This document shows, piece after piece, positions 22,722 to 30,991 of a stretch of DNA of 64,000 nucleotides (position 1 is the stretch's first letter; every line of letters starts with the position of its first letter). The DNA comes from VRUE01 sp963747765 (GTDB lineage: Bacteria > Actinomycetota > Thermoleophilia > Solirubrobacterales > 70-9): contig CAVVGH010000005.1 in NCBI GenBank assembly GCA_963747765.1, positions 310,001 to 374,000 on the forward strand. Reading direction: 5' to 3'. The notes beneath the pieces were generated by a model. It saw only the letters and a program-made list of their open reading frames with translations. It did no database searches and was not told the DNA's origin. The position numbers and the translations under genes are program-made.

Positions 22722-23904
22722 ATGGATGCACTGAACAACCCGTATACCCCCGGCGCCGGCACCAAGCCTCCCGCGCTTACCGGTCGCGACGAGCAGCTTC
22801 GGCACTTCGAGCTGTTGCTGGGTCGACTGGAGCGCGGCAGACCCGAGCGAAGCATGCTGATCACCGGCCTTCGCGGCGTCGGCAAGACGGTGCTGCTGAC
22901 GACGTTCGAGGACATGGCCCTCAGCCGCGGCTGGTTCCCAGCCTTCAGCGAGATCCGCCACGACACCGAGCTTCGCCAGCTGATGGCGCGAATGTCGCGA
23001 CGCGTGCTGCTCGCGATGAGCCGCGCCGAGCGCGTCAAAGATCGTGCGCGGCGGGCGCTGGGAGTGCTCAAAGCCTTCTCCGTGAGCGTTCCGGGTGGCT
23101 TCGAGCTCTCGATCGACGTCGACGCGCTCACCGGAACAGCCGACTCGGGGGATCTCGATGACGACCTGAGCGACTTGCTGGTCGCGCTCGGACAGGTCGC
23201 GACGGATGCCGATTCCGGGGTCGTCTTCTTGCTCGATGAGATCCAGTTCCTCGACCAGCGCAGCCTCGAGGCACTGATCTCCGCCCTGCACCGGGTCGCC
23301 CAGCGGGAGCTGCCGCTCGCGCTGGTGGGCGGGGGGCTGCCTTCCATTCCCCGGCTGGCGGGCGAGGCAAAGTCATACGCAGAGCGGCTATTCACCTTTC
23401 CCCGCATCGGCAGGCTCAGCGAAGACGCAGCCACCAAGGCCCTGATCCTCCCAGCCCGTGAGGAGGGTGTCGAGTACGAGGACGAGGCTCTCGCGAGGAT
23501 TCTCGAGCTGAGCGAGGCCTATCCCTACTTCCTTCAGGAGTACGGCCGGCACGTCTGGCAAGTCGCCGCCGGACTCGCCAATAGAAGCCGACGACGTGGA
23601 GCGCGCGCACCCCAACGTTCAGGCCGACCTCGACGAGGGGTTCTTCGCCGTGAGATTCGAGCGAGCGACCGCGGGGGAGCGCCGTTACATGGCGGCGATG
23701 GCGGCGCTCGGCGACGGTGCCCAGGAATCGGGGGAGGTCGCACGCCGCCTCGGTTTCGCCGACACGGCCAAGACATCGGTGATCCGCGCCAACCTGATCG
23801 ACAAGGGCTTGATCTTCAGCCCGGAGTACGGCCTGATCGACTTCACGGTGCCCCACTTCGCCGAGTTCGTACGCCGCAACGTGCCGTATCAGGCGCCAGA
23901 TTGA
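22722..23904 (+). pseudogene. AAA ATPase (archaeal-type family), one frameshift
   Basis: The first frame gives Walker A LITGLRGVGKTVLLTTFEDM, Walker B SGVVFLLDEIQFLDQRSLEA, a sensor region (ALVGGGLPSIPRLAGEAKSY) and helices to AYPYFLQEYGRHVWQVAAG. Near 23578 the frame is lost by one extra base, and the next frame continues SPIEADDVERAHPNVQADLD through a winged helix to PYQAPD at 23904. Joined length is about 393 residues, normal for the family. Either a young pseudogene or a sequence error. Confidence 0.8.
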
Positions 23905-23959
23905 GCCGAATATCTCCTCGACACCGCCGAGGGCGAGCCGCAGCAGGCACAATTGCGCC

Positions 23960-24150
23960 AATGGCGGCCGGCCCGAGGTCTGCCTCATCGAGCGACTGGA
24001 CCGCCCGGGTCAGATGGAACCTCGTCGGCGGGCGCATCAGGCGCGGCGAGAAGATAGGTGCCGCGCTGCGGCGGCATCTGCTGTCAACGCTCGGTCACGG
24101 CGTGAGCTGGGCCAGGCGCGGGGAGGCGACCATGCACCGTTGGTTTGACC
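23960..24150 (+). pseudogene. DUF4916 fragment, copy 3
   Basis: Matches 25700-25840 at the nucleotide level (GAACCTCGTCGGCGGGCGCA); one inserted base in the codons before NLVGGR destroys the frame. The 55 bp upstream also match the region before the 25.6 kb copy. Confidence 0.6.
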
Positions 24151-24324
24151 TCGGGGGGAGCTACCCGGACGCGGCCAAGTCGGATACGACCAAGCAGACG
24201 TGCTCTGCCGGCTGATTCCGGCAGTGCAGCGCCAGGTCGGGCTCTCAGGGGATTCCTCGCTACCGGCCTGAGCGCGACGGCGGCTGTCGGGCGAGGGGCC
24301 AGAGGCCAGCGCCCTCAGCCGACC

Positions 24325-24545
24325 GGCATGACTGCCCGGAAGCTCTCCACAGTCGCCCGCAGCCCCTCCGCCAGCGGCACCCGGGTCTCGAAGCCGACCG
24401 TCTCGGCCAGGTCGCGGATCTTCGTGTTTGAGGTCGCAATCTGCGACCTCAAAGTCCCAGCCTCGGACTTGTTCAGCTGAAACATGAAGTCCGACGGGAA
24501 ACGCTTTTCGTTGTGCCAGACCTGCTGCACGCTCGGCGGCGAGCC
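24325..24545 (-). pseudogene. Chimera of ORF6N N-terminal part and epimerase C-terminus
   Basis: The minus strand reads HNEKRFPSDFMFQLNKSEAG, TLRSQIATSN (ORF6N) and then, in frame, KIRDLAETVGFETRVPLAEG, LRATVESFRAVMP, which is the end of an NAD-dependent sugar epimerase. The switch is at the TTTGAGGTCGCA palindrome (24428-24454). Confidence 0.65.
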
Positions 24546-24547
24546 GG

Positions 24548-24820
24548 TCAGGCCGCTGCGCGTGACTTGGGCCAGGTGCCTGAGTTGACTCGCTCGTAGA
24601 GCGTGTCCGGCGCCAGGTCTGCCCCGCCCGGCCAAGCCACGGTGCCCTCCGCGACGTGGGCCTCGCGGAACCCCTCCGGGGTTCGCGCGCGCTCGAACAC
24701 CGGGCCGCGCATGCGTGCGAGCACGTCGACCTCGCCGCTCGTACCGTCGGCGAATGTGAGGAGGAGGACGCCGTGGCCGGTGACCTCTACAGCGGTGATC
24801 TCGTAGTCGGGAACGCTCAT
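24548..24820 (-). CDS. DUF2442 protein, partner of DUF4160
   Basis: 90 residues: ITAVEVTGHGVLLLTFADGT, GEVDVLARMRGPVFERARTP, GTVAWPGGADLAPDTLYERV. DUF2442 proteins are small beta-rich proteins usually found beside DUF4160 and predicted to act as a TA-like pair. The start overlaps the DUF4160 stop by 4 nt. Confidence 0.75.
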   Translation of the reverse strand: MSVPDYEITAVEVTGHGVLLLTFADGTSGEVDVLARMRGPVFERARTPEGFREAHVAEGTVAWPGGADLAPDTLYERVNSGTWPKSRAAA

Positions 24821-25077
24821 TGCAACGGCTCCATGGGCCTGATTGTGCCACCTTCACGGGCAAGGCACCGGTTCTTCTCGAGCTCTGCCTGATGGAGCTC
24901 GGCCCAGGCGAGCACGAACCGGAGTTGGCGGCGGGGGAGGCTGCTCTCGATTGTCTGGAGGGAGTCGATCCTGACCTTGGCGTGACCGTCGGCGTGCTGA
25001 GCGTGGAAATGCGGGTAACCGTGGTCGTCGTGGTACATCCTGATCACGATCCCGTAGAAGCTGCTGATGCGAGGCAC
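24817..25077 (-). CDS. DUF4160 protein
   Basis: 86 residues from a GTG start: MPRISSFYGIVIRMYHDDHG, PHFHAQHADGHAKVRID, LPRRQLRFVLAWAELHQAEL. The HFHA motif is typical of DUF4160. An L-type leader (GGGGGGAGAG, then GCCAAGGCCTTGACC) directly precedes the start. Closest relative in the window is the fused gene at 52330. Confidence 0.8.
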   Translation of the reverse strand: MPRISSFYGIVIRMYHDDHGYPHFHAQHADGHAKVRIDSLQTIESSLPRRQLRFVLAWAELHQAELEKNRCLAREGGTIRPMEPLQ

Positions 25078-25083
25078 GCCAGG

Positions 25084-25460
25084 TCAAGGCCTTGGCACCG
25101 GAAACTCTCCCCCCAGTTCGATGACACGCCCACTCGAAGGCGTCTACCGCCGCCGCAGAGCCGACGAACCGAGTGGCGATCCCCAGCGGCTCATTTCGAT
25201 GAGCCGCTGGGGACAGGCGTTCAGTCAGGGGTGGAAACAGGCTGCAGATGGCTCTGGGGAGCCATGTGGCTGCGGACAGTTTGTCCGTAGCCTTGGACGC
25301 AGACGATGAGTTTCTCCTGTCGCCCCTCGCGGACCTTTCGATCTGCTCGGTTGTCGCCTGTAGGGCCTCTGCAAAGACCGCTATGCGCTTCGACAGGAGA
25401 TTTGCCTCGCGGAGGCTCGGGCCTCCGCTCGGGGGGCGACGCAGCGTGGTCCAGATATGC
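25084..25460. repeat. Hairpin-rich repeat E, longest copy
   Basis: From the L leader of the DUF4160 gene outwards: stem A (CCCCAGCGGCTCAT, loop TTCG, complement; 25176-25207 region), stem B TGGCTC/GAGCCA, stem C GGCTGCGGACA/TGTCCGTAGCC, and the terminal stem GCGGAGGC/GCCTCCGC (about 25415-25434). 25330-25400 carries an insertion relative to the 11.3 kb copy. Confidence 0.6.
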
Positions 25461-25586
25461 CGTAATGGCACTCACCACGTGAATACCGATGACGCGTCCT
25501 AAATGCTGATCGGGAGGTGATCAGCACTGTCCGGATATCGCGCTCGACGGCGCCGAGGGCGAGCCGCAACGGGCACAATTGCGCCA

Positions 25587-26123
25587 ATGGCGGCCCACGA
25601 CGAGCATGACCTCACCGAAGAGGATCTCTTGCGGGCTCGCGCGTTGGTCCCGATCGCCTGTGTCGACGTCTTGCCGTGGCGGCGCGCCGAGGGAAGCGCA
25701 CCCGAGGTCTGTCTCATCAAGTGACTGGACCGCCCGGGTCAATGGAACCTCGTCGGCGGGCGCATCAGGCGCGACGAGAAGATAGGCGCCGCGCTGCGGC
25801 GCCATCTGCTCCCAACGCTCGGTCACGGCGTGAGCTGGGCCAGGAGCGACTTCAGCCATCCCGAGGTCGTCGGGCAGTACTTCTCAGAGCGCACCGCGGG
25901 CTACGGGTTTGACCCCAGACAGCACGCGGTGTCTCTCACCTGCACCCTGGAGCTGGAGGGGGAGGTGGACGTCGGCGGCGAGGCGACCACGCGCCGCTGG
26001 TTTGGCGTCGATGAGCTACCTGGGCGGGACCAGATCGGCTACGGCCAAGCCGACGTGATCTACGCGCTGGTGCCGGTGCTGAGACAGGCCGAACCGCTGG
26101 AAGACTCTGCGCCGCAGGCCTGA
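25587..26123 (+). pseudogene. DUF4916 Nudix-like protein with one in-frame TGA
   Basis: 178 codons. An ATG at 25587 opens MAAHDEHDLTEEDLLRARAL, and the frame runs to PQA at 26123, interrupted only by TGA at 25722 (CLIK-stop-LDRPGQ). Copies 1 and 3 have a Glu-Arg (GAGCG) at that place, so the stop is a local mutation. The rest (NLVGGRIRR, YGFDPRQHAVSLTCTLELEG, RRWFGVDELPGRDQIGYGQA) matches DUF4916, a Nudix-like family. Confidence 0.7.
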
Positions 26124-26201
26124 GCACGCCAGCGATCGCGCATACAAGACAGCTCTCAGCCCACCGACACGCTCGCCTGGAAGCCATCCAGCACTCCGCC
26201 T

Positions 26202-26714
26202 TCAGGCGGTGCCGACGATGCCGAAGCGGTTGTCGAAAGCGTCGCGCTCCTCGACGGCGATCGCCTGGGAGAAGCGGGACGCGGTGACGGTGAAGCGATC
26301 GAGGAAGCCGACGCTGCCGAGCAGGACGAAGCCGTCGCTGTGCCAGCCCGAGATGAAGCCCACCTGGGCGCGCCACTCCACGAACTCACTCTGCTCCGCA
26401 TCGGGCGGATGCAGCCGCAAGCCGACTTCTTTGTAGCGCGCGACAGCCACTCGGCCGCCGACCGCGTGGCTCGTTTCGCCGTCGTGGTCGTCAAGGTCGA
26501 TACCGAGCTGTTCGGCCAGCAGGTCCGAGGCGAGAATCGAGTCGGCGCCGGTGTCGACGAGGCCGGTGAGCCGCAAGGTATCGCGCTCCTCGTTGCAGAG
26601 CGAGATCGGCACGAATGGCCTGAACACCGGGCCATCGAGGCGGGTGGACTGGGCGTCCTCGCGGTATGGGTAGAGCCAGGGCAGCGAGGGCAGCGACTCA
26701 GCCCATTCCGACAT
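26202..26714 (-). CDS. Retropepsin-like aspartic protease
   Basis: 170 residues from the ATG at 26714 (MSEWAESLPSLPWLYPYRED). The single-domain aspartic protease motif LTGLVDTGADSILAS is clear, followed by VGGRVAVARYKEVGLRLH and FVLLGSVGFLDRFTVT, the flap and the second hydrophobic-hydrophobic-Gly strand. Such proteases act as homodimers. It overlaps the DUF5678 gene by 17 nt, so the two are probably co-translated. A LexA-like box precedes the operon. Confidence 0.8.
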   Translation of the reverse strand: MSEWAESLPSLPWLYPYREDAQSTRLDGPVFRPFVPISLCNEERDTLRLTGLVDTGADSILASDLLAEQLGIDLDDHDGETSHAVGGRVAVARYKEVGLRLHPPDAEQSEFVEWRAQVGFISGWHSDGFVLLGSVGFLDRFTVTASRFSQAIAVEERDAFDNRFGIVGTA

Positions 26715-26895
26715 AGATCGGCTCGTCTGCGGTAGGGACGCGGCCGTGGACGACAACGTGGTTGAGGCCCTTGGCCTTCTCGAAGACGACCTTGGGGTCT
26801 TTGTCGGCGATCACGACCTTGCCCGTGCGCAGGTCAATCGCCACGTACTGGCCCTCGTAGCCTCGGAAGTCCGTGCGGATCGGCTTCATGTCCAT
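26698..26895 (-). CDS. DUF5678 small protein, partner of the retropepsin
   Basis: 65 residues (ATG at 26895; ATG at 26889 equally possible): FRGYEGQYVAIDLRTGKVVI, ADKDPKVVFEKAKGLNHVVV and the end EPIYVGMG. DUF5678 genes commonly sit beside retropepsin-like proteases. The protein may be a substrate or inhibitor of the protease; inference only. Confidence 0.75.
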   Translation of the reverse strand: MDMKPIRTDFRGYEGQYVAIDLRTGKVVIADKDPKVVFEKAKGLNHVVVHGRVPTADEPIYVGMG

Positions 26896-26924
26896 CCGAT
26901 GATACGACGGCCCGGCACAGTGGA

Positions 26925-26940
26925 TCGAACAACTGTTCGC
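26925..26940. promoter_or_regulatory. LexA/SOS-type box upstream of DUF5678-retropepsin
   Basis: TCGAACAACTGTTCGC, 29 bp upstream of the first ATG, overlapping the expected -35; a TATCAT -10 lies just before the start. Confidence 0.55.
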
Positions 26941-26999
26941 ATGGTGGCAGGGTCGCAACCCCGCCGGACGGAAAGCTGTGGGTTGCCCAGTCGGCTCGC

Positions 27000-27650
27000 C
27001 TCCGCGGTCCCGTGCCCCTTGCTGCCGCCTACGGCTACGTCCGCCCGCTCAATCCCCGGTCGCCGTTGTTTCCCCGCCGACGCCCGGCTCGGCGGTCCCG
27101 CCTTCTGGTAGTAGCCGCCGTAATAGCCGTAAATACACCGAGACCTATCCGACCGCCGGCGGCAACGCCACGACCCAGGGCGGCAAGCCGCGCTCGCCAC
27201 AGGAAGCGCTTGGGGCAAAGAACGCCCGGCGGCTGGAAGCAGAGGGCCCGGAAGGCCGGGCGGCGGCGACCCTCGCTGCTGAGACGGCGCCGGTCCAGGG
27301 CGGCGGCCACCGGGGTGGTGGCAAGGCGGGGGCGCAAGGCGGGAGCGCGGCCGAACCTGGCGGCTCCGCCGGTGCGACCGGCCAGCTCGCTCAGCAGATA
27401 TGCCCCGGCGTGGGAAACGAGTCCTTCGCCGTCCGCCCTGACTTCTACGGTTTACGCTGCCGTTTGTGCCTTCACCTTCCGGGTGTCCTCCTGAGTCTGA
27501 GATTGGGACTTCAGCAATCCGCATTCTCAAGACCCAGGAGGACGTTCCGGGACGCCTTCTTCAGGCGCTTATCGGTGAATCAGGGCTAGCCATCTGCATC
27601 CACGAGTATCGGTGTGCAGCTTAGATGGCGGTGGGCAGGGAAATCGAAGA
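27000..27650 (-). pseudogene. CpsD tail fragment and undefined sequence
   Basis: 27070-27150 (minus) encodes YGYYGGYYQKAGPPSRASAG, a CpsD Tyr-rich tail. From 27150 to 27650 I see GC-rich open frames on both strands but none with a recognisable protein. Confidence 0.4.
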
Positions 27651-27814
27651 TGCCTCAAAGAGGTAGAACAGCGCGAAGATCGTGAAGGTAGACACCGTCA
27701 GTGATCACTTCGATCACCGAATTGGGCCGAGCGGGGAGCGGATGAGAGCCCGGTCTTATCCATCGCGACATCGGGCTATTTGCCTCCGACCCTTCCTCTC
27801 CGCATGGAACTTTC

Positions 27815-29398
27815 TCAGACGCTCGGCTCGGTGCCGATGTCTGCCCCCGCCTGCTGCTTCGCCGCCTGCTGATAGTAGCCGCCGTAGTAGCCGTAGCCGT
27901 ATTTGCCCCCGCGTCGCGCCTTGATGGCATTGGCGACGACGCCCAGCACCGGCGCCTCCAGACGCTCCATCTGCTCCCGCGTCTGCTCGGCACCGTCGCG
28001 CGTGCTCTTGTCCATCCGTACCACCACTATCACCCCGTCGACCTTGCGCATAAGCGGGATGGCGTCCGATACGACGCCGACCGGCGCAGTGTCGATCACA
28101 ACCAGCTCGTAGCGCTCGGCAAGTTGCGCGAGCGCTTCGCTCATCCTCTGGCTCTCGATTAGCTCGGCGGGGTTGGGCGGCAGCGCGCCGGCGACGATCA
28201 CGTCCAGCGCTCGTTCCCCTCCGCCGGCGCCATTCCCCCCGGCTACGATTGGCTTTGCCTGGATCACCTCCTCCAGCTCCACCTGGTGCGTCAGCAGCTC
28301 CGCCAGCCCCGGTCCGGCACTCAACCCGTGCTGGCGGGAGAGGGTGGGGTTACGCAGATCCGTCTCGACTATCACTGCTCTCGAGGAGCTTGCCGCAACC
28401 CGCGCCAGGTTCCAGGCGACCGTGCTCTTGCCCACCCCGGCGGCGTGGGAGGTGATAAGCACCGTCCGAATGTCGCGGTCGACGTTGAAGTAGCGCAGTG
28501 ACGCGCGCAGCATGCGGAAGGCCTCGTTCTCCATGAAGGGAAGCTCCGCCGCGGCCGCTCCCTCGTTCGACGCCATGATCGCCTTGCTCTCTGGCACCGT
28601 TCCCAGCACCGGCAACCCGAACGCCTCCCGTGCCTCTTCTGGGTCTCGCAGTCGACGGTTCAGCCGCTCTAACAGAAAAGCAAGCCCGATCCCGAGCAGT
28701 AGTCCGAGCAACGCCCCAAGGACCGTGTTGCGTGCGACCTTAGGGGAACTGGGCGAGGTGGGAACAGTGGCGGCTTGGGCGAGCTGCACGTTGCCCGCCT
28801 GCAACTGGGCGAGGATCGTTAGCGACTGAGCGCGATCCTGTAGCGCCAGACCCTGTGGCGCGACGCGCTCTTGAGGAGAGAGCGCGGCGAGCTGCTTATC
28901 GACAAGAGCGCGGGCGGAAGAGAAGTAGCGGTGGTTGGCGGCAATTTGGTCTGCAACAAACTGCTTGGCATAGGTATTCGCGATTAAGGCGGCCCTCGTC
29001 GGAGAAGTCGACGTGGCGGATACGTTGACCACATTCGATTCGCCCTCGGCGCTGATGGAAAGGCTCTGCTTGACCTGCGAGGTGGTGAGCGGCTCACCGA
29101 TCTTGCTCGCCGTATGTTCAGCGGTAGGGCCGAGCTGGAGCAGCTTTACGTTGGTGCTCTGCTGGGCTTTGGGTTCGTTGCTAGTGACCACTTGCAGCCC
29201 AGCAACCTGCTGGCTGATCTGGGCGTTATCGAAGACGAGCGAAGCCGTCGCGGTGTATTCCTTCGTTTGATGCTTTGAGAAAGCAAATGAGAAGCCAGCG
29301 ACTAGAACAAGGCAGAGCATGATCACGGGTGCGCGACGGCGCAGGATTGAGAGCACCTGCTCTAGGCGGAGTGCCTGATCGTGATCGGAGGAGTTCAT
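27815..29398 (-). CDS. Wzz/BY-kinase fusion (polysaccharide chain-length regulator and tyrosine kinase)
   Basis: 527 residues from the ATG at 29398 (MNSSDHDQALRLEQVLSILR). Wzz domain with membrane helix 1 at about 23-43 and helix 2 at about 225-245 (GALLGLLLGIGLAFLLERLN). The kinase follows: Walker A ITSHAAGVGKSTVAWNLARV, Walker A' VIVETDLRNPTLSRQHG, Walker B YELVVIDTAPVGVVSDA, and the autophosphorylated C-terminal Tyr cluster KYGYGYYGGYYQQ. It controls polymer length and export. This is the parent type of the kinase fragments found in the first 27 kb. A CpsB phosphatase partner survives only as fragments. Confidence 0.9.
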   Translation of the reverse strand: MNSSDHDQALRLEQVLSILRRRAPVIMLCLVLVAGFSFAFSKHQTKEYTATASLVFDNAQISQQVAGLQVVTSNEPKAQQSTNVKLLQLGPTAEHTASKIGEPLTTSQVKQSLSISAEGESNVVNVSATSTSPTRAALIANTYAKQFVADQIAANHRYFSSARALVDKQLAALSPQERVAPQGLALQDRAQSLTILAQLQAGNVQLAQAATVPTSPSSPKVARNTVLGALLGLLLGIGLAFLLERLNRRLRDPEEAREAFGLPVLGTVPESKAIMASNEGAAAAELPFMENEAFRMLRASLRYFNVDRDIRTVLITSHAAGVGKSTVAWNLARVAASSSRAVIVETDLRNPTLSRQHGLSAGPGLAELLTHQVELEEVIQAKPIVAGGNGAGGGERALDVIVAGALPPNPAELIESQRMSEALAQLAERYELVVIDTAPVGVVSDAIPLMRKVDGVIVVVRMDKSTRDGAEQTREQMERLEAPVLGVVANAIKARRGGKYGYGYYGGYYQQAAKQQAGADIGTEPSV

Positions 29399-29731
29399 GC
29401 GTATTGTGGGCGAAGAATGGAAATAATCAATGTGATCGCGAGGCCAAGCAAGCAGCACAACGCAGCGATCAGCGAAGGAATGCCTTGGCGAAGCGAACAA
29501 CTATACCCGAATCAATAGTCTAGGCCGCATGGTATCGGCGGACAAACAGCACGGCGCTTGCGGCATCATTGCCGCTGCTATCTGAGGAGCTTGGCTACTC
29601 ATCAAGCAAGAAATTTGATCCGGTATCAGCTTTCAGGTGCTCACCATCGCGGAGGTCAGGAACAGAGTGATTGGATTGAAAGAGCAACTTGAGTGGCACT
29701 GCGCCACCATGGGAACGCTGGGATCTAGCGG

Positions 29732-30991
29732 TTGATTCGCAGAATCTCCCACCGTCTGTCTGCGCACCGTCGGCCGCGCCACGATGTGGTCTTCTATACG
29801 CCGTTTATCGGCTGGATGCTCTCTAGCCGATCATCAACCCCACCAGGAGGAGCGGAGACGCAGATCCTCAGACTTGCCAAAGCTTTGGTCCGACGCGGTG
29901 CACGCGTAGCGATCGTCGCATACGGTACTGCGAATGACCTGCCTCTTGAGGCTGATGGTGTACGGATCATCAGGCGTGCGGACCGTAAGGCTAATAAGCG
30001 GCTCGTTGGGAGGCTACTTGAGGCACTCAGAATTTGGAGTGCCTTGTGGAGAGCCCCTTCGGGGGTGGTGGTCTACCGTTGTGCGGGTCCTGAGCTAGGT
30101 CTTATTGGACTCTACACTCGAATCGCTCGGCGTAGGTTGGTGTATTCAAGTGCGAGTGTGGTCGACTTCACGCCCGAGCAGCTCATTGAGAAGCGTCGCG
30201 ATATAATGCTTTATAAGCTAGGCGTACGGCTAGCGACCGACATTGTCGTACAGACCGAAGAGCAGATCCAGCTCTGCGCAGCTTCCTTCGGTCGGAACCC
30301 CGTGTTGATCAACAGTTTGGCTGAACTTGCCACCCCGCAGCAACAGTCTCCTGAGGCATTCCTATGGGTGGGACGGCTCGTCTCATACAAGCAACCAAAT
30401 GAGTATTTAGCGCTCGCCAAAGCACTACCAGAAGCTAAGTTCTGGATGGTCGGTGTGCCAGCAGTTGAGGAGGCCGAGCGACCTCTCAACGATGAGGTCA
30501 TTGAGGCAGCGCACGACATTGAGAACCTCGAGCTGCTGTCCCCGCGCCCGCAGGTCGAGATCGAACAGCTAATGAGTCGGGCCGTCGCATCCGTCAATAC
30601 GGCGGACTTTGAGGGCATGCCAAACGTTTTGCTTGAGGCGTGGGCTCGAGGAGTCCCAGCACTTGTGCTCACACATGACCCAGGTGGAGTAGTTACTGCA
30701 TGTGGTCTTGGTGGTTTTGCCGGGGGTTCACATGAGCAGTTGGTGGCACTTGCACGTGGGCAGTGGCAAGGACGCAATGATCGCGCATCCGTTTCCGAGC
30801 GCTGCCGAACTTACATCATGACCCACCACGGATCAGATTTGGTTACCGAGCAGTGGCTCAGAGTTCTGTCAATTTCCGTACCAGCACCTGAACTTGTCCC
30901 AAAACGACAGACCAGCATTCAACAGCTAGACTCCTCGGGCCATGTCAGACAAACACAGGATGACGCTTCTATCCTTCCTCCGCCAAGCTAG
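29732..30991 (+). CDS. GT4-family glycosyltransferase
   Basis: 419 residues, TTG start. GT-B fold with an N-terminal Gly-rich loop (TPPGGAETQILRLAKALVRR) and the C-terminal donor site (FLWVGRLVSYKQPNEYLALA, VNTADFEGMPNVLLEAWARG with the E-x7-E motif). Likely transfers a sugar in assembly of the exopolysaccharide repeat unit. Intact, unlike most neighbours. The last 50 bp overlap the start of the ATP-grasp gene. Confidence 0.85.
   Translation: MIRRISHRLSAHRRPRHDVVFYTPFIGWMLSSRSSTPPGGAETQILRLAKALVRRGARVAIVAYGTANDLPLEADGVRIIRRADRKANKRLVGRLLEALRIWSALWRAPSGVVVYRCAGPELGLIGLYTRIARRRLVYSSASVVDFTPEQLIEKRRDIMLYKLGVRLATDIVVQTEEQIQLCAASFGRNPVLINSLAELATPQQQSPEAFLWVGRLVSYKQPNEYLALAKALPEAKFWMVGVPAVEEAERPLNDEVIEAAHDIENLELLSPRPQVEIEQLMSRAVASVNTADFEGMPNVLLEAWARGVPALVLTHDPGGVVTACGLGGFAGGSHEQLVALARGQWQGRNDRASVSERCRTYIMTHHGSDLVTEQWLRVLSISVPAPELVPKRQTSIQQLDSSGHVRQTQDDASILPPPS

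Noticed and set aside
24854..25471. 205-codon minus-strand ORF resembling part of the ORF at 11145
   Set aside because: The similarity comes from repeat E itself, and substitutions between copies preserve base pairing; I still list a coding alternative as a possible refutation in the findings.
26978..27589. 203-codon plus-strand ORF
   Set aside because: Gly/Ala/Arg-rich composition, overlaps a CpsD tail on the other strand and shows no family.
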